Assembly (NCBI GenBank): GCA_021205585.1
Contig: JAJPXI010000238.1
Span: 1-16,447 of the forward strand
Length of the DNA: 16,447 nt
Source of the DNA: Oscillospiraceae bacterium
GTDB taxonomy: Bacteria; Bacillota; Clostridia; Oscillospirales; Oscillospiraceae
Direction of reading: 5' to 3'
Of this stretch, positions 1-7,731 are shown in pieces. The position numbers and the translations under genes are program-made. Below the pieces are notes generated by a model. The model did not search any database, was not told the origin of the DNA, and was given only the letters and a program-made list of their open reading frames with translations. Positions within the stretch are counted from its first letter, which is position 1, and every line of letters starts with the position of its first letter.

Positions 1-42
1 GGGGGTGGTAGGATAAGCGTGTGGCCGGAGGGAACGCCCTGA

Positions 43-79
43 AACCGGCGGCGGCCGGGAGGGCTTTTGTCCGCCGGTT
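43..79. other. Inverted repeat in leader before first small gene
   Basis: AACCGGCGG (43-51) and CCGCCGGTT (71-79) are perfect 9-bp complements with a 19-base loop. They lie upstream of the small gene at 120. Nothing else in 1-119 is clearly coding; all three forward frames close within the first 42 bases, so the preceding gene probably ends at the very edge. It may be an mRNA stem-loop, or chance in GC-rich sequence. Confidence 0.3.
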
Positions 80-119
80 CGGGGGTTCCCGGAGGAATTT
101 TCCGGCGGGAGGTGAGAGC

Positions 120-251
120 ATGAAAGAGAACGGATACGCGGGCAGGATCCAGAATGCCGGCGCGCAGAAGGTCGGCGCCCCGGCGGCGGACAAGAGCCGC
201 AAGGGCAAGAGCAAGGTGAAAACCGGCGACGATTTGCGGGAGGGGAAGTGA
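120..251 (+). CDS. Small basic phage protein of the head operon (43 aa)
   Basis: This is a 43-residue, lysine/arginine-rich protein (MKENGYAGRIQNAGAQKV at the start, an SRKGKSKVK stretch near the middle). The ATG at 120 follows GGGAGGTGAG at good spacing. A longer in-frame reading upstream has no good start signal and odd composition, so it was rejected. It has no recognised domain, signal peptide or membrane segment. It lies just before the scaffold gene, and small basic proteins of similar look sit next to head genes in related clostridial prophages (recollection, not a search). A role in head assembly or DNA handling is a guess. Confidence 0.6.
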   Translation: MKENGYAGRIQNAGAQKVGAPAADKSRKGKSKVKTGDDLREGK

Positions 252-254
252 CGG

Positions 255-298
255 CCCTTTCCACGGAAAGACGGGCCTCCCCGCGGCCACGGAAAGGG
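255..298 (+). promoter_or_regulatory. Alternative stem-loops upstream of scaffold gene
   Basis: CCCTTTCC (255-262) can pair with GGAAAGGG (291-298). Its inner part CTTTCC (257-262) can instead pair with the adjacent GGAAAG (265-270), leaving a 2-base loop. The two pairings exclude each other because CCACGGAAAG occurs twice (261-270 and 287-296). The distal arm touches the GGGGAGG that could serve the ATG at 310. This could tune translation of the scaffold gene; it is inferred from sequence only. Confidence 0.3.
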
Positions 299-327
299 GA
301 GGACCCGGAATGAGAGAGGAGGGTTTC

Positions 328-1017
328 ATGAGCGAGTTCAGTCAAGCTGCGGCGGCGCAGCCGTCCCAGGCTGCCGGGGGTGAGCCGGGCGGCGGCTCCG
401 GCCCGGCGGCGGGGCAGGGCGCGTCGGCCCCGCAGGGGGCGGTTCTCGGCCCGGCAGGCGTCAAACAGGCGGCCCAGCAACAGGCCCAGGGGCAAACGCT
501 TCCACAGGATGGCCCGGCCCGGCAGGACGCGGAGCGGGACGGCCCGGCCCCCATGCCGGAGCGCCTGCGGGCGGCCATCGACCGGCTGCCCCAGGTTCAA
601 CAGGCAAAGCGGCAGGCCGAGGCCGCCCGGCGGGAGGCGGAACAGCTGCAGGCCAAACTGAAGGTGGAGGAGCAGCTGCGGCAGATTTCCCAGCTGAACC
701 CGGAGGTGCGCAGCCTGGCCGATTTGGCCCGGCAGCCCAACTACAAGGAGTTGTACCGCCTGGTGCAGAAGGGCAACACCCTGACCGACGCCTACAAGCT
801 GGCCAACTACGACGCGCTGGTGCAGTCGGCGGCGGCGGCCTCCCGGCAGGCGGCGGTCAACGCCGCCGTGGGGAAAAATCACTTGCAGCAGACCACCACC
901 CGGGGGGCGGGGGCGGTGCAGGTGCCCGCAGAGGTGCGGGAACTGTACCGGGCCTTTAACCCCGGCGTGACCGACAGCGAGATCCAGGCCCACTACGCCA
1001 AGCGGAAGCGGACGTAG
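328..1017 (+). CDS. Putative phage scaffolding protein
   Basis: A 229-aa protein. The N-terminal third is low-complexity (Ala, Gly, Gln, Pro), followed by a charged, heptad-like helical stretch of about 45 residues (QQAKRQAEAARREAEQLQ and onward) and a C-terminal helical region ending in basic KRKRT. Low-complexity start, coiled coil and basic tail directly upstream of decoration and capsid genes match internal scaffolding proteins, which template the procapsid and are lost before DNA packaging. Two starts are possible: ATG 328 after GAGGAGGG, used here, and ATG 310 after GGGGAGG, which adds six residues (MREEGF) that mainly encode the second ribosome binding site. The function rests on architecture and position. 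Confidence 0.6.
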   Translation: MSEFSQAAAAQPSQAAGGEPGGGSGPAAGQGASAPQGAVLGPAGVKQAAQQQAQGQTLPQDGPARQDAERDGPAPMPERLRAAIDRLPQVQQAKRQAEAARREAEQLQAKLKVEEQLRQISQLNPEVRSLADLARQPNYKELYRLVQKGNTLTDAYKLANYDALVQSAAAASRQAAVNAAVGKNHLQQTTTRGAGAVQVPAEVRELYRAFNPGVTDSEIQAHYAKRKRT

Positions 1018-1044
1018 GGCCGGAAAAGGAAAGGAGTTTTTTAT

Positions 1045-1431
1045 ATGGCGTTTTATCTTTACAGCACCGACGACAACCGGGTGCCGGGGGTGGAATACCT
1101 GCCCTGCGGGGCCATCACCCCCAAGGCGGGGATGCTGCTGACCCTGTCCGGCGGGCTGCTGGCCCTGTGCGGCGGCACAACCGCCCCCAGCTATCTGTCC
1201 ATGTGCCAGCGGGACGAGGCCTGCCAGGAGGGGGAAATCATCCCCGTGCTCCGGGTGGGGAGCGACATGATCTTTGAGGCCCCGGGCAGCGTGTCCCTGG
1301 CGGCTCTTGTGCCCGGCGACCTGGTGAGCGTCGGCGCCGACGGCCTGACCCTGACCGCCACCACCACCGGCGGCGTGGCCGAGGTGGTGCATGTGGCGGA
1401 GGACGGGGTCAGGGCGCGGGTTCGATTTTAA
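1045..1431 (+). CDS. Putative capsid decoration/head protein
   Basis: A 128-aa, probably beta-rich protein with a Gly/Thr-rich middle (LTLSGGLLALCGGTTAPSYL) and short strands such as IIPVLRVGSDMIFE. The start follows AAAGGAAAGGAG, and the gene sits 25 bases before the major capsid gene's ATG. Small beta proteins in this slot of gpT-type capsid operons are commonly decoration or head-stabilising proteins that bind the outside of the expanded shell. There is no catalytic motif, signal peptide or membrane segment. The assignment depends on gene order and general look; conserved head protein of unknown function is the safe alternative. Confidence 0.5.
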   Translation: MAFYLYSTDDNRVPGVEYLPCGAITPKAGMLLTLSGGLLALCGGTTAPSYLSMCQRDEACQEGEIIPVLRVGSDMIFEAPGSVSLAALVPGDLVSVGADGLTLTATTTGGVAEVVHVAEDGVRARVRF

Positions 1432-1456
1432 GAAGCGGTAAGGAGGAGGATTTAAT

Positions 1457-2461
1457 ATGGCAAATATTACTTTTACGGAGGGCAGCGGCCTGCAGGACTC
1501 GGTGTTCGGCAAGAGCCAGGAGCCGATCAAGCTGTTTTTGGAGAAGCGGGGGGAGGCCTTTGAGCAGTCCTCCATGCTGCCCGAGCTGTTCAACATGAGC
1601 AGCAGCAAACACTGGGGGGAGAAGCTGACCACCCTGACGGGGATGAACAGCTTCCAGGCCGTGGGGGAGAACGGCGACTACCCGGTGGACGGCGTCCAGG
1701 AGGGGTACTCCAAGTTCATGGAGCACATGACCTGGAAAAACAGCTTCTCCCTGTCCAGGGAGATTGTGGACGACTCCAAGCTGATGGATTTGAAGAAGCA
1801 GCCGGCCTCCTTCATTGCGGCCTACTACCGCACCCGGGAGAAGTTCGGCGCGGCCCTGTTCGGCGCGGCCATCCAGGGGGAGGAGAGCATGACCTTCAGC
1901 GGCCAGGCGTTCGATACCACCGCCGCCGACGGCCTGTGCCTGTTCTCCACCGCCCACCCCAGCAAGGCGGGGGAGCTGGAGCAGTCCAACCTGTTCAGCG
2001 ATGAGTTTTCCAACGACGCACTGGCCGCCATGGAGACCGCCATGCAGGACTTCCGGGGGGACAACGACGAGATCCTGGACGTGGCCCCCGGCACCATCCT
2101 GATTCCCAACGACTATTATCTGAAAAAGGAGATCTTCGCCGCCATCGGCGCGGACAAGGATCCCGCCACCGCCAACAACGGTTTTAACTACACTTTCGGC
2201 CGCTGGAATGTGATTGTGTGGCCCTATCTGAACCAGTACATCACCTCCGGCACCCGGCCCTGGGTGCTGGTGGACAGCCGGTACAATGACGAGTACGGCA
2301 GCGCCGTGTGGCTGGATCGGGTGGAGCTGGAGGTGCGCAGCGAGCTGGCGGGCAACGACGCCAACGTGTGGAAGGGCTACGCCCGCTTCACCGCCGGGTT
2401 CAACGACTGGCGGGCCTTCGCCGTGGGCGGCGTGAGCGGCGGCACCGCCCTGATCGCCTGA
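1457..2461 (+). CDS. Major capsid protein (Mu gpT-like, HK97-type fold)
   Basis: A 334-aa protein with a strong AAGGAGGAGG site before the ATG. Its features resemble the Mu gpT-like major head subunit family: an N-terminal helix region (LFLEKRGEAFEQSSMLPELF), a central GDYPVDGVQEGYSKF segment, the stretch SFSLSREIVDD, a DGLCLFSTAHP loop typical of this family, and a C-terminal domain with GFNDWRAFAVGG. Length is normal for HK97-fold capsid proteins without a fused protease. It forms the icosahedral shell, following the scaffold and decoration genes. Its TGA overlaps the next ATG (TGATG), implying translational coupling to the connector gene. Confidence 0.85.
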   Translation: MANITFTEGSGLQDSVFGKSQEPIKLFLEKRGEAFEQSSMLPELFNMSSSKHWGEKLTTLTGMNSFQAVGENGDYPVDGVQEGYSKFMEHMTWKNSFSLSREIVDDSKLMDLKKQPASFIAAYYRTREKFGAALFGAAIQGEESMTFSGQAFDTTAADGLCLFSTAHPSKAGELEQSNLFSDEFSNDALAAMETAMQDFRGDNDEILDVAPGTILIPNDYYLKKEIFAAIGADKDPATANNGFNYTFGRWNVIVWPYLNQYITSGTRPWVLVDSRYNDEYGSAVWLDRVELEVRSELAGNDANVWKGYARFTAGFNDWRAFAVGGVSGGTALIA

Positions 2462-2808
2462 TGACACTGGGGACAGTATTGGTGCTGGCCGACGACATGA
2501 AGCCCAACGCCTTCAGCGACGAGCTGAAAACCCACTGGGTCAGCCAATGCGAGGGGATGGTGCAGCTGAACGTGCTGCTTCAGGCGGTGGACGAGGTGAC
2601 GGTCTACGACTGCCAGGAGGATCTGGAAACCGAGCTGATGGCCAGGCCGCCCCACGACAAGCTGTATCTTTCCTACCTGGCGGCCATGATCGACTTTGCC
2701 AACGGGGAGTACAGCAAATACCAGAACACCATGGAGATGTTCAACAGCCAGTACGGGGAGTTTATGCGCTGGTACGCAGACAGCTACCGGCCCGCAGATG
2801 CCCTGTGA
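2461..2808 (+). CDS. Probable head-tail connector/head completion protein
   Basis: A 115-aa protein whose ATG overlaps the capsid stop codon. It is mostly helical and acidic, with conserved-looking PPHDKLYLSYLAAMIDFANG followed by a Tyr/Trp-rich C-terminus (YGEFMRWYADSYRP). Short helical proteins right after the major capsid gene with this DKxYxxYLxAMIDFANGEY pattern resemble adaptor-type connectors that bind the portal ring after packaging. This is pattern recall and gene position, not a database match. No enzyme motif is visible. Confidence 0.5.
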   Translation: MTLGTVLVLADDMKPNAFSDELKTHWVSQCEGMVQLNVLLQAVDEVTVYDCQEDLETELMARPPHDKLYLSYLAAMIDFANGEYSKYQNTMEMFNSQYGEFMRWYADSYRPADAL

Positions 2809-2880
2809 GCGGCGCTCCGGGCGGGAGAGTGAAAGTCCTCCCCGCCCGGAGGGGCCGGAAGAAAGAGAGGGGGAGCGACA

Positions 2881-4080
2881 ATGGAACCATACGGAAGGCC
2901 AATCCGGGGGGCCGCCCCGCCGGGGCCGTGCCGCCGGGCCGCCTACATCACGGCCTACGGCATCGCCGTCAAGCACGGCTTCCGGGGAACCGTGGAGGAG
3001 TGGCTGGAGAGCCTGAAGGGAACCTGTACCGGCGACTTCGACTGCTGCATCGAGTTCGGGGAGCTGACCGGGAATGGGACGCTGTACTTCTCCATGGCCT
3101 ATGAGAGCAGGCCCTATTATCACCTGCACACGACAGACCCGGACACCGGGGCGGTGGTATCGGACAGCGACGCCACGGTAGAGTGGGTGATGTACGGCAA
3201 CTATTACATCGGTATCACCCTGTCCGGGCTGGAGGAGGACGCCACCACCCTGATCGTGTGCTACTGCTCCCTTCCGGCGGAGGTGGACGAGGAGGCCACA
3301 GACCACGAGCACAGCTACAGCGTGAGCTTCACCTGGGCGGAGGATTACAGCAGCTGCACGGCAACCTTCGTCTGCTCCGACTGCGGGAACACCCAGACCA
3401 TCAGCTGCACCGTGACCAGCCAGACCACGGCGGCCACAGAGGACGAGGACGGAGAGACGGTGTACACCGCCACCTGCACCCTCAGCGGCACAGAGTACAC
3501 GGACAGCCAGAGCGTGACCATCCCTGCCACGGGGGACGGCTGGACACTGACCCACCAGTGGGACTTGACCAGCAGCGCGGTGGACAGCGTGACCGACGGG
3601 GAGGCCACCCTATTCGACTGCGCAATCACCGAAAACGGGCTGCATTTCACCTATGGAGGGCAGTACTGTTACCTGGGCAGCGTCTGGGGCGTCAACCATG
3701 CCATTGAGATTGACTGCGGGGAGATGACGGCCCACGGAGAAACCAGCATCCATATGCGTACCTTCATGATTTACACCAGTGGGAACAACAAGGACGAGGG
3801 GCTGGTTTGGCGCTGGCAGACCGGGTATTGGGCATTCTACCACGATGGGGCCTGGGAGAGCGATATGGGCTTCAACGACAGGAACTACTTCTCCGGGAAA
3901 ACCGTGCGCTTTGAATCGGACAGCGAGGGCTATTTGCTCCTGTATGTGGACGGGGAGCTGGTAGGCGAATCTACGTCCGCCTTTGCCAACCAAACCGAGG
4001 TCAGCCTGGGCAGCTACGGAAACAGCTTCTATGAGGCGTACTTCAAGGCTGTGCGGGTGTACGAGAAGGGGAGTTCCTGA
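2881..4080 (+). CDS. Tail appendage with surface-protein repeat and LamG-like C-terminus
   Basis: A 399-aa protein, ATG after a purine-rich GAGAGGGGGAG. Residues about 21-47 (YITAYGIAVKHGFRGTVEEW) match the short motif found at the N-termini of phage baseplate/fibre proteins that dock to the particle. Residues about 141-216 form a Cys-containing repeat (HSYSVSFTWAEDYSSCTATF, then CSDCGNTQT and YTDSQSVTIPATG) like those in tandem in gut Firmicutes surface proteins. Residues about 218-396 look like a LamG/concanavalin-type lectin domain, ending in LLLYVDGELVGES and YFKAVRVYEKG. The likely role is host-surface (glycan) binding. Its stop overlaps the next start (TGATG), so it is probably co-translated with the phosphoesterase. 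Domain limits are estimated by eye. Confidence 0.65.
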   Translation: MEPYGRPIRGAAPPGPCRRAAYITAYGIAVKHGFRGTVEEWLESLKGTCTGDFDCCIEFGELTGNGTLYFSMAYESRPYYHLHTTDPDTGAVVSDSDATVEWVMYGNYYIGITLSGLEEDATTLIVCYCSLPAEVDEEATDHEHSYSVSFTWAEDYSSCTATFVCSDCGNTQTISCTVTSQTTAATEDEDGETVYTATCTLSGTEYTDSQSVTIPATGDGWTLTHQWDLTSSAVDSVTDGEATLFDCAITENGLHFTYGGQYCYLGSVWGVNHAIEIDCGEMTAHGETSIHMRTFMIYTSGNNKDEGLVWRWQTGYWAFYHDGAWESDMGFNDRNYFSGKTVRFESDSEGYLLLYVDGELVGESTSAFANQTEVSLGSYGNSFYEAYFKAVRVYEKGSS

Positions 4081-5915
4081 TGAACGCGGCCTTTCAGGAC
4101 GAGAAATACCAGACTGCGGCGGAGAATGCCCTGGCCTTCCTCAAAGCCCAGATGGATGCCGGGGACTTCGAGGTGCAGCCCCTGTTCAAAGAGGACTACG
4201 ACGAGGACTACACCGGGCGGGTGTTCGGCGCGGCAGAAATGCCGGAGGATGCCACAATCAATTACCCCATGTATATCTGCTGCGACCAGTTCTATGACGA
4301 GACCTACGCCGGGGTGTGTTCCGGCAAGCACCAGAACACCGGCGAGGCCGCCAAGTACCTGGGGGTGGAAGTGACCACCTGGCTGGACATGAAGTACCGC
4401 GTGGCGGTGTGCGCCCTTCACGACGACGGCACTTGGCGCACTGAGACTTATTACAAAGAGACCGACTACTACGGCACCGACGAGGACACCATTACCAAGA
4501 CGGTGACCTACTGGTACCGCAAGGATGTAGAAATCAACTCCAACGGGAAAAACGGGATCAAGGGCTTTACCCTGAAATACTACGACTGGCTGGACGAGGA
4601 CGGGACGGTGGTAGACGTAGACAATCTGCCCGATACCGTGACCACTGGGGAGACGGTGGACGGAGCCACCTTCCAGTACGCCGAGACCTACACCCTGAAG
4701 CCACAGCTGCGGGACGACACGGCGCTGGACAACGCCCTGCCCTATTACGCCGACTACGCTGCGGAACTGAGCATCCTGGCCGACGTGGAATACTGGATTC
4801 CCGTCGGACAGGGGGGGCAGGCCACCATTTACTACGACGGGGACGTTACCCTGGACGACTTGCAGGAGGACCCGCCGGAGCTGCCCCAGGAGCCGGAGGC
4901 ATGGATTGAAAACCTGATTACCCAGCCGGGGGTTCAGGAGGGGGAGCTGCTGCTGACCTGGACCAGCAACTTCCCGGAGGACTGCACTTTGAGCTTCAAT
5001 GGGGAGGAGCAGACGGTATCCGGCAGTATCCTTGCTACGGGATACCGAACCTACCATGCCACGGTGGAGGCCGCCCTGGGGAGCAGCTACGGCTTTACCG
5101 TGGAGGGAAACGACTGCACGGCCGCCGGGGCGGTGAACTGCCCGGACAGCACGGTGTTCCTGCTGGCGGGGGATCCTCAGCTCATCGACGAGGGGGACGC
5201 TGAGAATTGGTACACGGTGGAGGCCCTGGCCGGGACCCTGGGGGCGGCGGAGATCGTCTGTCTGGGGGACATGACCGACGCCATTGTGGACACCACCTTG
5301 CAGGAGAGCCAATACCGGATGCTGGCGGCCAACCAGACCGTCCCTGTGGCGGCCATTCGGGGCAACCACGACAAGGACGCCCATTTCTTTGGACACTACG
5401 GCCTGCCCAACGCAGACGGGGGCAGCGTGGCCGACTTCTGGTACACCTTCAACGGGGTGCTGTTCATCGCCCTGGACACCAACAGCGACGACTGCGACTA
5501 CCACATTTCCGTGATGGAGCAGGCCCTGGAGGAGGAACACGACTGGGCGGTGCTGCTGACCCACCACAGTTTGTACTCCACCAGCCAGGCGTGCATGACG
5601 GCCAAGGTGACGGCATTGAGGGAGGGACTGACGGACTTTATCCTTTCCTCCGACATCGACTTTGTCATCGCCGGGCATGAGCACTTCTTCTGCCGCACGG
5701 ATTCCCCCGGCAAGCTGTTCTTGACCACCGGCACCTGTACGGGCTGCAAATACTGCTCTGCCGACTACACCGACGCCGACTGGAGCCAAGTGACGATAGA
5801 CGACCCCGCTCCCATGTATACGGTGATGACGGTGGAGGACAGCGCGGTGACGCTGGAGACCTATAATCTCAGTGGGACACGGCTGGACAGCTGCACTGTA
5901 GAGAAGGAGGGATAA
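4080..5915 (+). CDS. Virion-associated calcineurin-like metallophosphoesterase
   Basis: A 611-aa protein with ATG overlapping the previous stop and AAGGGGAG upstream. The first 260 residues have no recognised domain and are rich in Asp/Tyr/Thr. Residues about 281-350 resemble the fibronectin-III/purple-acid-phosphatase N-domain (LLTWTSNFPEDCTL, YGFTVEG). The catalytic domain, about 358-590, carries the metal-binding set: GDPQ (364-367), GDMTD (396-400), GNHD (428-431), THH (494-496) and GHEH (532-535). Motif I is D-x-Q rather than D-x-H, a variant also seen in secreted PAP-like members. It should cleave phosphomono- or diesters; phosphorylated cell-wall polymers such as teichoic acids are a plausible but unproven substrate. 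There is no signal peptide, consistent with a virion part. Confidence 0.75.
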   Translation: MNAAFQDEKYQTAAENALAFLKAQMDAGDFEVQPLFKEDYDEDYTGRVFGAAEMPEDATINYPMYICCDQFYDETYAGVCSGKHQNTGEAAKYLGVEVTTWLDMKYRVAVCALHDDGTWRTETYYKETDYYGTDEDTITKTVTYWYRKDVEINSNGKNGIKGFTLKYYDWLDEDGTVVDVDNLPDTVTTGETVDGATFQYAETYTLKPQLRDDTALDNALPYYADYAAELSILADVEYWIPVGQGGQATIYYDGDVTLDDLQEDPPELPQEPEAWIENLITQPGVQEGELLLTWTSNFPEDCTLSFNGEEQTVSGSILATGYRTYHATVEAALGSSYGFTVEGNDCTAAGAVNCPDSTVFLLAGDPQLIDEGDAENWYTVEALAGTLGAAEIVCLGDMTDAIVDTTLQESQYRMLAANQTVPVAAIRGNHDKDAHFFGHYGLPNADGGSVADFWYTFNGVLFIALDTNSDDCDYHISVMEQALEEEHDWAVLLTHHSLYSTSQACMTAKVTALREGLTDFILSSDIDFVIAGHEHFFCRTDSPGKLFLTTGTCTGCKYCSADYTDADWSQVTIDDPAPMYTVMTVEDSAVTLETYNLSGTRLDSCTVEKEG

Positions 5916-5918
5916 GGC

Positions 5919-7226
5919 ATGGGCTATTTTGCGTTTCCCTATTCCTTTACGGGGAAGAAAATCGTGCGGATTAAGAGCCTGGACAGCGAGAAGACGGTGG
6001 GGCTGACGGGCTGCGGGTATTCGGAGTTTTACCGCTATCCGGCCTCCTATCTCATTCCGGAGGGCGACCCCCAATACGACAAGGAGGGGAACACGGCCAA
6101 CGGCCTGTATGGTTATCTGCTGAATTTCCGCTGCTGGCTGTACGACGTGGGGCTGGCCCTGCTGGTCTTCACTGTGGCGGGAGAGCAGGACATTGTGGAG
6201 GAGATGCTGCACCGGCTGAAAGAGGACCAGCGGGAGGACGGCAGCTGGGTGTTTTCCTACGATTTGTACATTGGCCGCCTGTTCCAGGACTATATCCGCA
6301 CCGGCGCGGTTGGCTGGGTGCTCTGGGGCATTTGCTATGCCCTGCTGAACCTGGAGTTCGAGGAGGATGACAAAGCGGACTGGCTGGAGATGGCGGAGAA
6401 GGCCGGGGACTGGCTGCTGAGTATGCAGGTCACCGACGAGGACGACCCCCGCTATGGCCTGCTGCTGGGCGGCCACGGCAGCTATGACAACGATTACAAC
6501 TGGACGGACGAGGACATCCAGTGGTGCAGCATCGAGCACCAGTGCTCCGCCCTGCAAGGGTTGGAGGGCTGCGCTTTGCTGCTGCGGGGCAAGCGCTTTC
6601 GCACAGGGGCGCGGCTGATCCGCCGGAAGCTGATGGAGAACGCATGGCTTCGGGATGAAGGCCGATTCTGCCAGGGTGTCCGCGTGGACGAGACCGACGA
6701 GGCATGGGCCCTGGACTGCACCACCTGGGCGGGGCTGACCAGTCTCAGCGCCGTCAGCCGGGAGTTTGCCCAGAGCTGCCTGGAGACCGCCCTGGACGCC
6801 TTTTTGGTGGAGGGGGTGTCCATTGTGGAGAGCAGCGAGGAGAACCGGTACAACCAGACCTACTCCTCCGAGGAGACCTTTTCCGGCTTCAAGCCCTACA
6901 GCGACAATACAGACGACTATGATGGTGCGCCGGAGCTTGTATGGAGCGAGGGCACCCTGGGTTTCGCTGCCCTGGCTCTGGCTTTGGGGCAGGGGGATTT
7001 GGCCCGGGAATATGTGGACACCTGTATCGCGCTACAGCAGTGCGAAGGTGGCAGCGGCGGAGTGCTCTATGTGACCGCCACCTACGGGGAGATGCCATGG
7101 GAGATGCACGTCTGGGAGGCCTCCTGTTCCAGCGCGTGGCTGTATCTGCTGGTCAATGCGCCGGAGGTGTTGATGCCCAGATGCCTGTTGAGGCCGGAGG
7201 CGGGTCACAGGATGGAGACGGAGTAG
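5919..7226 (+). CDS. Alpha/alpha-toroid glycoside-hydrolase-like phage protein
   Basis: A 435-aa protein beginning after GAAGGAGGG that overlaps the upstream stop. It is built of repeated amphipathic helix pairs with aromatic loops. Motif-like stretches occur in the order typical of (alpha/alpha)6 carbohydrate-active enzymes: QREDGSWVFSYD (104-115), WCSIEHQCSALQGL (202-215), WALDCTTWAGL (263-273), VWSEGTLGFAALALALG (341-357) and a closing WEMHVWEASCSSAWLYLL (394-411). Glu206, Asp266 and Glu344 are candidate acidic residues, but no catalytic pair is proven. It follows a lectin-like appendage and a phosphoesterase, so a tail-borne glycan-degrading or glycan-binding role is likely. The exact family could not be named; a non-catalytic toroid is possible. 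Confidence 0.5.
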   Translation: MGYFAFPYSFTGKKIVRIKSLDSEKTVGLTGCGYSEFYRYPASYLIPEGDPQYDKEGNTANGLYGYLLNFRCWLYDVGLALLVFTVAGEQDIVEEMLHRLKEDQREDGSWVFSYDLYIGRLFQDYIRTGAVGWVLWGICYALLNLEFEEDDKADWLEMAEKAGDWLLSMQVTDEDDPRYGLLLGGHGSYDNDYNWTDEDIQWCSIEHQCSALQGLEGCALLLRGKRFRTGARLIRRKLMENAWLRDEGRFCQGVRVDETDEAWALDCTTWAGLTSLSAVSREFAQSCLETALDAFLVEGVSIVESSEENRYNQTYSSEETFSGFKPYSDNTDDYDGAPELVWSEGTLGFAALALALGQGDLAREYVDTCIALQQCEGGSGGVLYVTATYGEMPWEMHVWEASCSSAWLYLLVNAPEVLMPRCLLRPEAGHRMETE

Positions 7227-7238
7227 AAGGGAGAGCGT

Positions 7239-7523
7239 ATGGAGACGGTAATCGCGGCCTGCATCACCGGGGGGCTGGCCCTGCTGGGGGTCATTCTGAC
7301 CAATCTGCGCTCCAACCGGCGGGTGGAGCAGAACATCCAGGTGGCTCAGGCGGTGACCGAGGCCAGGCTGGAGGAGCTGACAAGGGAGGTGCGCCGGCAC
7401 AACGGTTTTGCCGAGCGCATCCCGGCGCTGGAGGAGCGGGTGAAGGATTCCAGCCGGCGCATCGCCGCGCTGGAGGGCCGGGCGGGGCAGCCGCCCCGGC
7501 CGGAGGCGGGAAAGGAGTTATAA
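7239..7523 (+). CDS. XhlA-like holin-associated membrane/coiled-coil protein
   Basis: A 94-aa protein with one N-terminal membrane helix (VIAACITGGLALLGVILTNL), then a basic stretch (RSNRRVEQN) and a long charged coiled coil (ARLEELTREVRRHNGF, then LEERVKDSSRRIAALEG). This layout is typical of the small membrane proteins placed just before holin and amidase in clostridial and bacillar prophages, comparable to XhlA. The ATG follows AAGGGAG. It probably sits in the cytoplasmic membrane and assists or times lysis. The holin's ribosome binding site AAAGGAG lies inside its last codons, so the two are coupled. Confidence 0.7.
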   Translation: METVIAACITGGLALLGVILTNLRSNRRVEQNIQVAQAVTEARLEELTREVRRHNGFAERIPALEERVKDSSRRIAALEGRAGQPPRPEAGKEL

Positions 7524-7525
7524 TC

Positions 7526-7720
7526 ATGAACCAATTTTTGAAAGCGGCGTCCATCCGGGCGCTGAGAACCTTCTGCCAGTCGGCGGCGGCGCTGCTGCCG
7601 GCGGCGGCCACCATCGCGGCGGTGGACTGGAAAACCGTGCTGGGTACGGCCCTGTTGGCCGGTGTGGCCAGCCTGCTGACCAGCATGGCCACCGGCCTGC
7701 CGGAAGCGGACTGGGAATAG
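7526..7720 (+). CDS. Phage holin, r1t-type
   Basis: A 64-aa protein starting at ATG 7526 after AAAGGAG. It has the r1t-holin pattern: a short N-terminal amphipathic start (MNQFLKAASIRALRTF), a first hydrophobic segment (SAAALLPAAATIAAV), the DW turn, a second membrane helix (VLGTALLAGVASLLTSMATG) and a closing LPEADWE. Residues RALRTF and SLLTSxATGLPE are typical of the family. It forms membrane lesions that release the endolysin. An ATG in this frame further upstream lies inside other genes and was rejected. The gene sits between the XhlA-like gene and the amidase. Confidence 0.85.
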   Translation: MNQFLKAASIRALRTFCQSAAALLPAAATIAAVDWKTVLGTALLAGVASLLTSMATGLPEADWE

Positions 7721-7731
7721 GGGGCGGCTGG

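Noticed and set aside
2881..4080. Diversity-generating retroelement target at the 3' end of the appendage gene
   Set aside because: No reverse transcriptase, template repeat or adenine-biased variable repeat is visible in the window.
5159..5175. Loss of phosphoesterase activity because motif I is D-x-Q instead of D-x-H
   Set aside because: All other metal ligands are intact, and D-x-Q is found in PAP-like relatives, so inactivity cannot be concluded.
4029..6557. 842-codon open frame on the - strand opposite the tail genes
   Set aside because: It is a mirror of high-GC codon use in the + strand genes; composition is Val/Gly/His/Gln-rich without domains, and the + strand carries clear motif-bearing proteins.
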